Source: Bacillus velezensis
Lineage (GTDB): Bacteria; Bacillota; Bacilli; Bacillales; Bacillaceae
DNA: 64,000 nucleotides
Direction of reading: 5' to 3'
NCBI RefSeq assembly: GCF_001461825.1
Contig: NZ_LLZC01000001.1
Span: forward strand, 62,001 to 126,000
Below the pieces are notes generated by a model. The model was not told where the DNA came from. It saw only the letters and a program-made list of their open reading frames with translations, and did no database searches. A program made the position numbers and the translations under genes. Below, in pieces: positions 43,482-54,889 of this stretch (position 1 is its first letter; each line of letters opens with the position of its first letter).

Positions 43482-44476
43482 TACAGAAATATATCAGCAA
43501 GACGCTCATATGACTCTTTTTTTGCTTCGAAATCAAAGACGTTGCACAGCACCATTATCTCTTTTGTCTGATACCGCTCGGAAAGTTCAAGCAGACGGCG
43601 TTTCACTGCGGCAGGAGAGCCGACCACCATCCGCTTCCTGTTTTCTTCTATCTGTTTACGATCCTCCGGCGAATACGGATAAGCCTTCGCTTCTTCCACA
43701 CTCGGCACGCGGCTGTCGGCGCCTTTTCCGACACGAAGAAGCCATAAATCCTGGCTTAAGGCGAGTTCTTCCGCTTTCTCATCCGTAGCCGCGCATATGA
43801 CGAAAATGGCACAGAGCGAGGCGGGAGCGGAAAAATGGGCGGAGGCCCGGAAATGGTCCCGATAGATCTGAAAAGCTTTTTCCCCGCGTTCCGGATTAAT
43901 GAAATGGCCGAAGACATAGCCCGCACCTTGAAGAGCGGCGCGTCTGGCGCTGTTTTCCCCGAGTCCGAGCACCCAAAGCTGCGGAGCTGTTTCAATCAAA
44001 GGCGCTGTTTTTATTCCTGCATAAGCATGGTTCGAGGGAATCGAATCTGTCAGAAAGGATGATAAATCCTCAAGCTGCCTGTTGAATTCGGTCATGCTTT
44101 TCTTTACCCCGTCTGTGAGGGCGAGCCGGATTTTCGTTGTGCCGCCCGGTGAGCGTCCGACCCCGAGGTCAATCCGGTTCGGATGCAGCGCCTCAAGCTG
44201 ACGGAAAGTTTCCGCGACTTTATAGGGGCTGTACTGCGGCAGCAGCACGCCGCCTGATCCGACACGGATGGACGTTGTGGCTGCGGCGGTATGAGCGATC
44301 ATAATTTCCGGCGAAACGCTTGCGAGCCCTCTTGTGCCGTGATGCTCGGCAAACCAGTACCGCTTATAGCCCCATCCTTCACTGAGGCGGGCGAGCTCCG
44401 CTGAACGGCGGAGCGTCTCGTGCGGCCCGTTTCCTTTGGATACGGGCGCCTGATCAAGTATGCTTAAATCAATCAC
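43481..44476 (-). CDS. yceB: luciferase-like monooxygenase YceB
   Basis: 331 residues, bacterial luciferase-like (LLM) flavin-dependent family, YceB/YwcH-type subgroup. Family motifs: LDQAPVSKGNGPHETLRRSAELAR at the start, RYWFAEHHGTRGLASVSPEI near 42-61, RVGSGGVLLPQYSPYKVAE near 75-95, and GVGRSPGGT. Substrate unknown. The GTG at 44476 is chosen since AGGAAAGGGG is properly spaced and the protein then begins VIDLSILDQAPVS; 45 more codons of open frame upstream lack a site. Confidence 0.85.
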   Translation of the reverse strand: MIDLSILDQAPVSKGNGPHETLRRSAELARLSEGWGYKRYWFAEHHGTRGLASVSPEIMIAHTAAATTSIRVGSGGVLLPQYSPYKVAETFRQLEALHPNRIDLGVGRSPGGTTKIRLALTDGVKKSMTEFNRQLEDLSSFLTDSIPSNHAYAGIKTAPLIETAPQLWVLGLGENSARRAALQGAGYVFGHFINPERGEKAFQIYRDHFRASAHFSAPASLCAIFVICAATDEKAEELALSQDLWLLRVGKGADSRVPSVEEAKAYPYSPEDRKQIEENRKRMVVGSPAAVKRRLLELSERYQTKEIMVLCNVFDFEAKKESYERLADIFL

Positions 44477-44627
44477 TCGTCTGCCCCTTTCCTGACATGT
44501 ATTGATACAAGGATAGGAAAAATGTTCAGTCCCCGTCAATTTCTTTGTTTTCTCTATTCTCTCCGGAACGAAGGAGAATATAGGAAGTGATTTTTCGCCG
44601 TTTTTCGCCAAAAATTCTTATGTTTTA

Positions 44628-44654
44628 TGAAACTTTGATATAATAAAAGACGTA
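44628..44654 (+). promoter_or_regulatory. ECF-sigma promoter of yceCDEFGH
   Basis: TGAAAC (44628-44633), 17-nt spacer, CGTA (44651-44654), the SigW-type signature. In B. subtilis the operon is turned on by several envelope-stress sigma factors. It lies about 95 nt before yceC. Confidence 0.8.
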
Positions 44655-44751
44655 TATCTTAATAAACACCGGGATTCTTGTCCTGGAATTTAGTAAAAAT
44701 GCGCACTTGCGGCGTGCTTAGCGGCACCCTTACAGAATAGGAGTGAATCAT

Positions 44752-45348
44752 ATGGCGATCTCTTTACAAAAAGGACAGCGGATTGATTTAACAAAAGGAA
44801 AAGCCGGCCTGTCAAAACTGCTGGTCGGACTCGGCTGGGACCCTGTATCATCCGGGGGCTTTTTCGGAAAGCTGTTCGGCGGAGGCGGTGCCAATATCGA
44901 CTGTGACGCTTCCGTACTGATGCTTGAAAATGATAAAATGACAGACAGCAAAAACGTCATCTATTTCGGCAATCTGAAAAGCCGGTGCGGCGGTGTCGTA
45001 CATACGGGTGACAACCTGACGGGTGAAGGCGACGGCGATGATGAACAAATTCTCATCGATTTAGCGAAAGTGCCCGCTCAGATTAATAAACTTGTGTTTG
45101 TCGTCAATATTTACGACTGCGTCAGACGAAAACAGGACTTCGGCCTGATTCAAAACGCGTTCATCCGCGTTGTTGATCAGGCTAATCGCGAAGAACTGGT
45201 GACTTACAATTTAAGAGATAACTATTCAGGCAGAACGAGCCTGATCGCGGCTGAAATCTACCGCCAGGACGGCGAGTGGAAATTCGCCGCAGTAGGAGAA
45301 GGCACAAACGATACAAAAATCGGCGATATCGTTAACCGATACGCCTAA
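44752..45348 (+). CDS. yceC: TerD-family stress protein YceC
   Basis: 198 residues. TerD fold: N-terminal [21 protein letters not shown], the calcium-binding [11 protein letters not shown] near 44-54, and GEGDGDDEQ near 88. It has an insertion of [12 protein letters not shown] before the first DxD motif that the two following paralogues lack. TerD proteins bind Ca2+ and act in tellurite, phage and envelope-stress resistance in a way not understood. ATG 44752 follows ATAGGAGTG. Confidence 0.9.
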   Translation: MAISLQKGQRIDLTKGKAGLSKLLVGLGWDPVSSGGFFGKLFGGGGANIDCDASVLMLENDKMTDSKNVIYFGNLKSRCGGVVHTGDNLTGEGDGDDEQILIDLAKVPAQINKLVFVVNIYDCVRRKQDFGLIQNAFIRVVDQANREELVTYNLRDNYSGRTSLIAAEIYRQDGEWKFAAVGEGTNDTKIGDIVNRYA

Positions 45349-45371
45349 ACGATAAAAAGGAGAGTGCACTC

Positions 45372-45953
45372 ATGGCAATTTCATTGGCAAAAGGACAAAA
45401 AGTAGATTTGACTAAAACAAATCCGGGTCTTTCTAAAGTCGTTGTCGGCCTTGGCTGGGATACAAACAAATACGACGGCGGACATGACTTTGATTTAGAT
45501 TCCAGCGTCTTTCTATTAAATGAAGCAGGAAGATGCGCGTCGCCCGATGATTTCATTTTCTATAATCAGCTTGAAGGCGGAAACGGCTCTGTCGCACATT
45601 CAGGCGACAACCTGACAGGCCAGGGCGAAGGCGATGACGAAAGCGTAAGGGTCAACCTGAGCGCGGTGCCTGCCGCTATTGACAAAATTTCATTCGTCAT
45701 CACGATTCATGAAGCGGAAGCGCGCGGCCAAAACTTCGGACAAGTTTCCAACGCGTTCGTGCGCATTGTCAATGAAGAAACAAATGAAGAGCTGATCCGT
45801 TATGATCTGGCTGAAGATTTCTCAATTGAAACAGCCATTATCGCAGGGGAGCTTTACAGACATAACGGCGAATGGAAATTTTCCGCGATCGGCTCAGGCT
45901 ACCAAGGCGGACTGGCCCGTATTGCGACAGATTACGGCCTGCAAATCGGCTGA
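45372..45953 (+). CDS. yceD: TerD-family stress protein YceD
   Basis: 193 residues, GSP16/TerD family: [34 protein letters not shown], in shortened form, then [12 protein letters not shown] and GEGDDESV. It keeps the full set of Asp residues for two calcium ions. Preceded by AAAAGGAGAG; 23 nt behind yceC. Very similar to YceE. Confidence 0.92.
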   Translation: MAISLAKGQKVDLTKTNPGLSKVVVGLGWDTNKYDGGHDFDLDSSVFLLNEAGRCASPDDFIFYNQLEGGNGSVAHSGDNLTGQGEGDDESVRVNLSAVPAAIDKISFVITIHEAEARGQNFGQVSNAFVRIVNEETNEELIRYDLAEDFSIETAIIAGELYRHNGEWKFSAIGSGYQGGLARIATDYGLQIG

Positions 45954-45985
45954 ACCATATCAAACACAGAAGGGAGAGACAGCAC

Positions 45986-46564
45986 ATGGCTATTCAATTG
46001 GCGAAAGGACAGCGTGTTGATCTGACAAAAACGAACCCCGGTCTTACAAAAGCGGTGATCGGCTTAGGCTGGGATACGAACAAGTACTCCGGAGGGCATG
46101 ACTTTGACCTTGACGCGTCGGCTTTTCTTGTCGATGCCCATGACAACTGTGTAAATGATCTTGATTTTGTTTTCTACAATAACCTGGAACACCCGAGCGG
46201 GGGCGTCATCCATACGGGAGACAACCGGACGGGCGAGGGCGAGGGAGACGATGAACAAATTATCGTCGACTTCTCAAAAATACCCGCAAATATTGAAAAG
46301 ATCGGCATCACCGTCACGATTCATGATGCGGAAGCGCGCGGCCAAAATTTCGGACAAGTGTCTAACGCGTTCGTGCGCGTCGTCGATGAAAACAGCCAGA
46401 ATGAACTGCTTCGTTTCGATTTAGGGGAAGACTTCTCGATTGAAACGGCGGTTGTCGTTTGTGAGCTTTACCGCCATGGGGCTGAGTGGAAGTTTAACGC
46501 CATCGGCAGCGGGTTTTCCGGCGGTCTGGCATCACTTTGCCGGAATTACGGCTTGCAGGTGTAA
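45986..46564 (+). CDS. yceE: TerD-family stress protein YceE
   Basis: 192 residues. Closest to YceD, sharing [26 protein letters not shown] and [23 protein letters not shown] 45986 follows AAGGGAGAG; the frame is open much further upstream inside yceD in another register and should be ignored. The third tandem TerD copy. Confidence 0.92.
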   Translation: MAIQLAKGQRVDLTKTNPGLTKAVIGLGWDTNKYSGGHDFDLDASAFLVDAHDNCVNDLDFVFYNNLEHPSGGVIHTGDNRTGEGEGDDEQIIVDFSKIPANIEKIGITVTIHDAEARGQNFGQVSNAFVRVVDENSQNELLRFDLGEDFSIETAVVVCELYRHGAEWKFNAIGSGFSGGLASLCRNYGLQV

Positions 46565-46602
46565 GCAGGAAATTACCGTTTTACTAAATAGGAGGAAAAA
46601 AC

Positions 46603-47376
46603 TTGGATTTTCTACATCATATTATGTCGACCTACGCTTCCTTTTTTGATTGGAAAATGTGGGGTGAGGTGCTGACTGACCCTGTATCATGGGGGCTGAT
46701 CGGTTCCTTGGTTCTGCTGGAAGGGCTGCTGTCGGCCGACAATGCGTTAGTGCTTGCGGTTATGGTAAGGCATCTGCCTGAAAAACAGCGGAAGAAAGCA
46801 TTAACATACGGATTGTTCGGGGCATATATTTTCCGTTTTATCTTTATCGGGATCGGAATGCTGCTCATTAAGTTCTGGTGGATCAAAGTGCTTGGCGCGC
46901 TGTACCTGGCTTGGCTCGTCATTAAGCATTTCTGGATCGGAGAAGGTGATGACGATACGGAAGGCATGAAGAAAAATTCATGGATGGTCCGTACGTTCGG
47001 AATTTTCTGGGCCACTGTCGTTTCAGTTGAGTTAATGGATCTGGCCTTCTCTGTTGACAGCATTCTGGCCGCGTTTGCGGTATCGGAAAAAGTGTGGGTG
47101 CTCTTGATCGGCGGTATGCTCGGCATTCTCATGATGCGTACAGTCGCAAAAGTATTCCTTGTTTTAATTGATAAAATCCCTGAGCTTGAAAACACGGCTT
47201 TCGTGCTGATCGGGATTATCGCCGTGAAAATGGCGGCGAGCGCCTTTGATTATGAAATGCCGCACGTTGTGTTCTTCGGAATCATCATCGCTGCGTTTGT
47301 GGTAACGTTTATTATCCACTATTTCAACAAACAAAAGCAGGTTCAGGAGCAAACGGCTGCATCTAAAGAAGAATAA
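46603..47376 (+). CDS. yceF: TerC-family membrane protein (manganese exporter type)
   Basis: 257 residues with seven to eight membrane helices. TerC motifs with membrane-embedded acids: LEGLLSADNALVLAVM near 37-52, and ELMDLAFSVDSILAAFAVS near 145-163. The B. subtilis orthologue (YceF, called MeeF) exports Mn2+ and helps to load secreted metalloenzymes. TTG start at 46603, behind AGGAGGA. Confidence 0.9.
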   Translation: MDFLHHIMSTYASFFDWKMWGEVLTDPVSWGLIGSLVLLEGLLSADNALVLAVMVRHLPEKQRKKALTYGLFGAYIFRFIFIGIGMLLIKFWWIKVLGALYLAWLVIKHFWIGEGDDDTEGMKKNSWMVRTFGIFWATVVSVELMDLAFSVDSILAAFAVSEKVWVLLIGGMLGILMMRTVAKVFLVLIDKIPELENTAFVLIGIIAVKMAASAFDYEMPHVVFFGIIIAAFVVTFIIHYFNKQKQVQEQTAASKEE

Positions 47377-47377
47377 A

Positions 47378-47417
47378 ACAAAAAAGGAGGGAGAGTTCAT
47401 TTCCTTCCTTTTTTGTA
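47378..47417 (+). terminator. hairpin between yceF and yceG
   Basis: ACAAAAAAGGA / TCCTTTTTTGT arms. The T run is inside the stem, so it may act as a partial terminator within the operon. Confidence 0.45.
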
Positions 47418-47445
47418 CCGATAATCATGAAGAGAAAGGAGGAAG

Positions 47446-49071
47446 ATGATGAGGCAGGAAGAATTGGTGATCCGAAAGGCCGAGCCGGAAAACGATGACT
47501 GGGAAACGTTTCTGATGCGGCCGCTGCCGGAACGTCCCGGTTACGAGCGGGAAAACGGGCTGGCGTTTACCCGGCTTGCCGTCCGGATTTTGGGCACTCC
47601 TTATGATGAGACGGAGTATTACAATAAGCTTTTCGAGCTGTCTTCTCATGAAAACATCCATGTGTTAAGCGAGACGCTGGATAAGACAATCGCGCCTGAA
47701 ACGTTTCAGGCGCTCCAGCACATCCATTCGGTCAATCAAAAAGAGAAAGGGCTTTCGGTTTCCAGATTTGTCGCGTTTCTCGATGGGGGCAGGCTGCTTG
47801 CCAAACATGCTGATCCGCTTATGCACCGCCGGCTGAGAACCGCGTTTATGACGCTTTTGGAAACCTTTGCGGATCGGCATGAAAACGGGCTGAATCATCC
47901 CGATTTCCGGCGTGTGCTCTTGGATGTGTCAAAGTTTTCGCTGAACCACCTGAATCCATGGCTCGAACAAGCCGATATAGAGCGTGAGATGCCGAAGGTG
48001 GTGTGGTATGGAGACGCTGCCAAAAGCCAGCTCTATTTTCTCTATTATCTCATGCTGATCGGCTGTGACGTCCTATTGTTTCATCCGGCTGCGGAAGATC
48101 CGTTCAGCTTGATTGATCCGGATGAGGAACTCAGCTTTGTGATAAAGCTCCCCGCAACAGGCGGCCTTGAGCCATTCCCGAAAGAAAAGCCGGACAGAAC
48201 GTCCACGACGGCCTACCGGTCAACGAAAGAAATTGAGCATGTGCTGAACCATGAGGAATCTATGATGTATAAGCCTTGGCAGTTCAGGGATCATACCCCG
48301 CAGTCCGTGACATTAAAAACGACGTATGATGAGTTATTTCTCATTGCGAAGGAGCGGGCGTTTATCCGGCCGCAATTTAAAGCGGACAGGGAGCGGGTGG
48401 CCGTTCCGAACCTTTTTGCGAAAGTGATGGGGGTTTCCAAAGATACGAAAGAATATTGGAACAGACTCCATACCGCCGCGGACTATCAGGAGACACATAT
48501 GATCCGCAGTTTTCCGTTTACGGAAGAGCTGAAAGCCAACTACCAGTATCACTACAGTCAGGTTTTGAACGAAGAAGGAGCGATTAACGCGGAAAGGCTT
48601 AAAAGAAGCAACATCTGGCAGTACAAGCACCTCCCGTCAGGCGTGCAGAACGCCATCGCCAATGTGATTTCTGACATGTGCAGAAACCCAGGGCTGAAGG
48701 CTTTGCCCGGCGAGCAGGCAAGGGATGCCGCAATCTATTTGTTCCGCCAGGCGACGAACCTGCCCGCTTCGCTGCTGCAATTGATTCAGACGTTTGATTA
48801 CGCCCAAACCGTTCCGAAACTCGTTTTATATCATACGGAACAAAATGGCGAACTCACACGTTCTGACGCCGCCGCTCTGTTGTTTTTAAATAAATTCGGC
48901 GTCGATATCATCTTGTATAATCCGCCGGGCCATCAGGACATTGAGCATTATATTGAAGAAAGCCAATTTGATGTCCATTGGCTGGAGGACATGGTGTTTC
49001 GGCAGGAATATAAGGAGCCGTCACTCGTAAGAAAGCTGTTTAGAACCATTACGCAAAAGCAGGGAGAGTAA
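47446..49071 (+). CDS. yceG: YceG-family protein, toxic-anion resistance cluster
   Basis: 541 residues, soluble. Family of putative components of toxic-anion resistance found with TerD and TelA genes. There is no signal peptide. Two related halves seem to be present, each with a stretch like YFLYYLMLIGCDVLLFHPAAEDPF (near 197) and ALLFLNKFGVDIILYNPPGHQD (near 468), reminiscent of Rossmann-like strands, but I cannot name an activity. ATG 47446 follows AAGGAGG. Coupled to yceH 6 nt downstream. Confidence 0.85.
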   Translation: MMRQEELVIRKAEPENDDWETFLMRPLPERPGYERENGLAFTRLAVRILGTPYDETEYYNKLFELSSHENIHVLSETLDKTIAPETFQALQHIHSVNQKEKGLSVSRFVAFLDGGRLLAKHADPLMHRRLRTAFMTLLETFADRHENGLNHPDFRRVLLDVSKFSLNHLNPWLEQADIEREMPKVVWYGDAAKSQLYFLYYLMLIGCDVLLFHPAAEDPFSLIDPDEELSFVIKLPATGGLEPFPKEKPDRTSTTAYRSTKEIEHVLNHEESMMYKPWQFRDHTPQSVTLKTTYDELFLIAKERAFIRPQFKADRERVAVPNLFAKVMGVSKDTKEYWNRLHTAADYQETHMIRSFPFTEELKANYQYHYSQVLNEEGAINAERLKRSNIWQYKHLPSGVQNAIANVISDMCRNPGLKALPGEQARDAAIYLFRQATNLPASLLQLIQTFDYAQTVPKLVLYHTEQNGELTRSDAAALLFLNKFGVDIILYNPPGHQDIEHYIEESQFDVHWLEDMVFRQEYKEPSLVRKLFRTITQKQGE

Positions 49072-49077
49072 ATAAAC

Positions 49078-50166
49078 ATGACAGAAAATCAAAATCCGCT
49101 TGTTCTTGATAAAAATGAAGAGATTTCTGAACAAAAAGCAGATGACATCAGGGTGCAGCTGCGCCAAGACCCTGAGGTGCAGCGTATTTCGCAGCAGATT
49201 GATGTGAAAAACCAAATGGAGCTGCTGGAGTACGGAAAAGAACCGGCAGTTGAAATCTCGAAGTTCTCCGACCGCATCTTAAATATGATGAAAACAACAA
49301 GTGTCACGGATTCAGGCACAATGCTGACGCAGCTCGGAAAAATCATGGACCGTTTCGACAAAAATGATTTCGATGAACCAAAAGGATTTCTCGCTAAAAT
49401 GTTCAAACGCGGCAACAGCATGATTGAAAAGATTTTTCAAAAGTACCGCACCCTGGGCGGAGAAATTGAAAAAATCCACGTCGAAATTTCAAAATACAAA
49501 GATGAAATGGCAAAGACGAACCATACGCTAGAAGAGATGTATGAAAACAACATTAACTACTACATGGAGCTTGAAAAGTATGTCGTTGCCGGGCAGATGA
49601 AGCTTGAGGAAATGCAGGCGCTCATTCCTTCTTATGAAGAAAAAGCGGCAGGCGGAAACCAGCTTGCGCAAATGCAGCTCGATACGCTTCGTGACGGGCT
49701 TCAGGCGCTTGAGGAACGTGTCTATGATTTAGATATGGCGCGGATGGTGGCGCTGCAAACGGCGCCGCAGATCCGCCTCCTTCAGCGCGGAAATACGAAG
49801 CTCATCGGGAAAATCAATTCCGCTTTCGTCATTACGATTCCGATTTTCAAAAACGGCATCATTCAGGCTGTCACAGTCAAACGGCAAAAGCTTGTGGCTG
49901 ATTCAATGAGCGAGCTTGACCGCCGCACGAATGAAATGCTGAAGCGCAACGCTGAAAATATTTCAAACCAAAGCGTGGAGATTGCCCGTATGGCAGGCCG
50001 TCCGAGCATTGACATTGAGACGATTGAAACGTCTTGGAACACGATTGTCAGCGGTATGCAGGAAACGAAACAGATCGAAGAAGAGAACAGACGTATCAGA
50101 GAAGACGGCGCGAAACGGATTCAACAGCTTCAGGATAATATTAAAAACGCAGTCTTAAAGAATTAA
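49078..50166 (+). CDS. yceH: TelA-family toxic anion resistance protein YceH
   Basis: 362 residues. Mostly alpha-helical and coiled-coil (about residues 110-250), typical of TelA/KlaA. The conserved regions LGKIMDRFDKNDFDEPK and WNTIVSGMQETKQIEEENR are readable. The B. subtilis orthologue is a cytoplasmic stress protein that also affects nisin resistance. Last gene of the yceC-yceH operon. ATG 49078 behind AGGGAG. Confidence 0.9.
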   Translation: MTENQNPLVLDKNEEISEQKADDIRVQLRQDPEVQRISQQIDVKNQMELLEYGKEPAVEISKFSDRILNMMKTTSVTDSGTMLTQLGKIMDRFDKNDFDEPKGFLAKMFKRGNSMIEKIFQKYRTLGGEIEKIHVEISKYKDEMAKTNHTLEEMYENNINYYMELEKYVVAGQMKLEEMQALIPSYEEKAAGGNQLAQMQLDTLRDGLQALEERVYDLDMARMVALQTAPQIRLLQRGNTKLIGKINSAFVITIPIFKNGIIQAVTVKRQKLVADSMSELDRRTNEMLKRNAENISNQSVEIARMAGRPSIDIETIETSWNTIVSGMQETKQIEEENRRIREDGAKRIQQLQDNIKNAVLKN

Positions 50167-50172
50167 CACACA

Positions 50173-50205
50173 CCCCGCTTGCTTACGGCAAGCGGGATTT
50201 TTTTG
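50173..50205 (+). terminator. terminator after yceH
   Basis: CCCGCTTGC / GCAAGCGGG stem followed by ATTTTTTT. Confidence 0.85.
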
Positions 50206-50225
50206 CGAAAAAAGATAATGACAAT

Positions 50226-50244
50226 GTGTAAAGACAGGTGTAAA
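50226..50244. promoter_or_regulatory. direct repeat before naiP, possible niacin-regulator site
   Basis: GTGTAAA at 50226-50232 and again at 50238-50244 (12-nt pitch), about 40 nt upstream of the niacin transporter gene. In Firmicutes NiaR (YrxA) controls such genes; I am not certain of its exact consensus. Confidence 0.4.
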
Positions 50245-50281
50245 CTTATACGGTAATCATTTTCGATTTGAGGTGCTGCTT

Positions 50282-51484
50282 ATGAACAAACAACCTGCCG
50301 TCACTCCGCGAAAACTTCTGGCGATTGCCGGAATGGGCTGGCTGTTTGATGCGATGGATGTCGGAATTTTATCGTTTATTATCGCCGCGCTTCACACTGA
50401 TTGGAATTTAACACCCGATCAAATGAAATGGATCGGAAGCGTCAATTCCATCGGTATGGCAGCGGGCGCCTTTGTATTCGGAATGCTGGCCGACAGGATC
50501 GGCCGGAAAAAAGTGTTTATGATCACGCTGTTATTCTTTTCTGTCGGAAGCGGCATATCCGCTTTCGCAACGGGATTGACGGTTTTTCTCATATTGCGTT
50601 TTCTGATCGGAATGGGGCTTGGCGGGGAACTGCCTGTCGCCTCGACGCTCGTGTCAGAAGCGTCCGCTCCCGAAAAGCGGGGACGGATCATCGTGCTGCT
50701 TGAGAGCTTTTGGGCCGCGGGCTGGCTTCTTGCGGCGGTGATTTCCTACTTTGTCATACCGTCATTCGGCTGGCAGGCCGCGCTGCTCTTAACGGCGCTG
50801 GCCGCGTTTTATGCGCTGTACTTGCGGAAAAGCCTTCCGGAATCACCGGCGCATCAGGCATTGCCGCAGAAAAAAAGCATACGCGGGCAGGCGGGAAGTG
50901 TCTGGACGAAACCGTATATCCGGCCGACGGTGCTGCTGTCTGTCGTTTGGTTCTGCGTTGTCTTTTCATATTACGGCATGTTTTTATGGCTGCCGAGCGT
51001 GATGCTGATGAAAGGCTACAGCATGATTGAGAGCTTCGAATACGTCCTTCTGATGACACTTGCTCAGCTTCCCGGATATTTCTCTGCGGCGTGGCTGATC
51101 GAAAAAGCGGGGCGGAAGACCATCTTAGTCATCTATTTGCTCGGAACGGCGGGCAGCGCTTATTTCTTCGGTGCCGCGGATTCATTGGCCATGCTGCTCA
51201 CAGCGGGCATGCTGCTGTCCTTCTTCAATCTCGGCGCATGGGGCGTGCTTTACGCCTATACACCGGAGCAGTATCCTGCGGCGATCCGTGCGACCGGTTC
51301 CGGCACAACGGCGGCTGTCGGCAGAATCGGCGGCATTTTCGGTCCGCTTCTCGTCGGATCGCTTGCAGCCCGGAACGTTTCGTTTACAGCAATTTTCGCC
51401 GTCTTTTGTGCGGCCATCCTGGTTGCTGTCATCACCATTATTATTCTCGGAAAAGAAACGAAACAGACAGAGCTTGCGCAATGA
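50282..51484 (+). CDS. naiP: niacin (nicotinate) transporter NaiP
   Basis: 400 residues, MFS with 12 membrane helices. Characteristic motifs are MGWLFDAMDVGILSF in helix 1, GMLADRIGRKKVFM in loop 2-3 and RFLIGMGLGGELPVASTLVSE in helix 4. B. subtilis YceI is the niacin permease NaiP and has the same length. ATG 50282 lies 8 nt after GAGGTG. Monocistronic. Confidence 0.9.
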   Translation: MNKQPAVTPRKLLAIAGMGWLFDAMDVGILSFIIAALHTDWNLTPDQMKWIGSVNSIGMAAGAFVFGMLADRIGRKKVFMITLLFFSVGSGISAFATGLTVFLILRFLIGMGLGGELPVASTLVSEASAPEKRGRIIVLLESFWAAGWLLAAVISYFVIPSFGWQAALLLTALAAFYALYLRKSLPESPAHQALPQKKSIRGQAGSVWTKPYIRPTVLLSVVWFCVVFSYYGMFLWLPSVMLMKGYSMIESFEYVLLMTLAQLPGYFSAAWLIEKAGRKTILVIYLLGTAGSAYFFGAADSLAMLLTAGMLLSFFNLGAWGVLYAYTPEQYPAAIRATGSGTTAAVGRIGGIFGPLLVGSLAARNVSFTAIFAVFCAAILVAVITIIILGKETKQTELAQ

Positions 51485-51508
51485 GCACCCTTTTGAGGTG
51501 CTTTTTTT
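51484..51508 (+). terminator. terminator after naiP
   Basis: GCACC / GGTGC stem with CTTTTGA loop and TTTTTTT. Confidence 0.75.
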
Positions 51509-51652
51509 AGTGAGCTGTCTGTTGGCAGACCTATATTTTTCCTTAATATCCCTTATTTTTAGGAGGGGAAAACTTCTTTTTCCGGGACAATGTCGCAAAA
51601 AAATTCTTGTATTTGTAAAAAAAGGATAGGAAATCAGTTTGCAGCACATTCG

Positions 51653-51667
51653 ATGGAAACGTTCTCA
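51653..51667. promoter_or_regulatory. cre-like site upstream of opuA
   Basis: ATGGAAACGTTCTCA fits the extended CcpA operator consensus WTGNAANCGNWNNCW at all fixed positions. It lies 26 nt before a TATAAT at 51693-51698 (no good -35) and about 200 nt before opuAA. Nearer the gene, TTGACT at 51810 and TATTAA at 51835 (19-nt spacing) could be the osmotically controlled promoter. No gene is seen in the 51509-51865 gap. Confidence 0.5.
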
Positions 51668-51865
51668 AGCCTGATAAAAGCCCGGTTTCCTTTATAATTT
51701 ATCCTCAATAAGGAGGATTAGAGAGTATTTAGAAGCATACCAGAGGAAAATAAGACACAGGGATGTTTTTAAAGTAATGATACAAAATAAAAGGGATTAT
51801 GATGTTTGTTTGACTTATTACAAACGTGTTACGGTATTAAAGATTGCTTATTATGGAGGGAAAAT

Positions 51866-53122
51866 ATGAATTTGGATGAGAAACCAATTAAGATAAAAGT
51901 CGAAAATGTATCTAAGGTTTTCGGAAAACAGACAAAAAAAGCCATTCAGATGCTGTCCAGCGGAAAAAACAAAAAAGAGATCCTGAAAGCGACCGGATCA
52001 ACCGTTGGTGTCAATCAAGCAAACTTTGATGTATATGATGGGGAGATATTTGTCATCATGGGTCTATCGGGGAGCGGTAAATCAACTTTAGTTCGGCTGT
52101 TAAACCGGCTTATTGAACCGACTGCCGGGAATATTTATATTGATGGTGACATGATAACAAATATGTCAAAAGACCAGCTCCGGGAAGTGCGCCGGAAAAA
52201 AATCAGCATGGTCTTTCAAAAATTTGCGCTGTTTCCGCACAGAACAATTCTTGAAAATACGGAATACGGCCTGGAGCTTCAAGGCGTCGACAAAAAAGAG
52301 CGTGAGCAAAAAGCGCTTGATTCGCTTAAACTTGTCGGTCTTGAAGGCTTTGAACACCAATTTCCTGATCAGCTCAGCGGAGGAATGCAGCAGCGTGTCG
52401 GACTTGCCCGCGCATTGACGAATGATCCTGACATTCTTCTGATGGATGAAGCTTTCAGTGCGCTTGATCCGCTGATCCGCAAAGACATGCAGGATGAGCT
52501 TTTAGACCTTCATGACTCTGTCGGCAAGACGATCATCTTCATCACGCATGATCTTGATGAAGCATTGCGCATCGGCGACAGAATCGTGCTGATGAAAGAC
52601 GGTAACATCGTTCAGATCGGGACGCCTGAAGAAATTCTGATGAGCCCGTCCAATGAATACGTTGAGAAATTCGTTGAGGACGTTGATTTATCCAAAGTTC
52701 TGACAGCGGGCCACATCATGAAGCGCGCTGAAACCGTGCGGATTGACAAAGGGCCTCGTGTAGCGCTGCAGCTCATGAAGAATCTCGGTATTTCTTCTAT
52801 TTACGCCGTTGATAAACAGAAACAGCTTCTCGGCGTCATTCACGCGGCGGATGCGAAAAAAGCGGTGGAATCCGACTTATCGCTTCAGGATATTTTAAAT
52901 ACTGAATTTACGACTGTGCACGAAAGCACGTACTTGACGGAAATTTTCGATGTCGTGTCTGATGCGAATATTCCGATCGCCGTCACGGACGATAAGGACC
53001 GCATGAAAGGCATTGTCGTGAAAGGCGCATTAATCGGCGCGCTTTCAGGAAATAACGATTATATAAATGTTGAAGATTCTGCTGAACAAGCTCAGGATTC
53101 TTCTGTTCAGGGGGTGAAGTAA
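51866..53122 (+). CDS. opuAA: glycine betaine ABC transporter ATP-binding subunit OpuAA
   Basis: 418 residues. ABC domain: Walker A GLSGSGKST near 66-74, signature LSGGMQQRVGLARAL near 171, Walker B DILLMDEAFSALDP near 191-204, switch FITHDLDEAL. Two CBS domains follow (about 285-400), which in this family sense ionic strength or cyclic di-AMP. ATG 51866 follows GGAGGG. First gene of opuAA-opuAB-opuAC, whose members abut or overlap. Confidence 0.95.
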   Translation: MNLDEKPIKIKVENVSKVFGKQTKKAIQMLSSGKNKKEILKATGSTVGVNQANFDVYDGEIFVIMGLSGSGKSTLVRLLNRLIEPTAGNIYIDGDMITNMSKDQLREVRRKKISMVFQKFALFPHRTILENTEYGLELQGVDKKEREQKALDSLKLVGLEGFEHQFPDQLSGGMQQRVGLARALTNDPDILLMDEAFSALDPLIRKDMQDELLDLHDSVGKTIIFITHDLDEALRIGDRIVLMKDGNIVQIGTPEEILMSPSNEYVEKFVEDVDLSKVLTAGHIMKRAETVRIDKGPRVALQLMKNLGISSIYAVDKQKQLLGVIHAADAKKAVESDLSLQDILNTEFTTVHESTYLTEIFDVVSDANIPIAVTDDKDRMKGIVVKGALIGALSGNNDYINVEDSAEQAQDSSVQGVK

Positions 53123-54852
<1,730 letters not shown>

Positions 54853-54854
54853 TG

Positions 54855-54889
54855 AAAAAAAGCAGCCCTGTAACGGGCTGCTTTTTTTT
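54855..54889. terminator. bidirectional terminator between opuAC and amhX
   Basis: AAAAAAAGCAGCCC / GGGCTGCTTTTTTT with TGTAAC-type loop. Confidence 0.9.
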
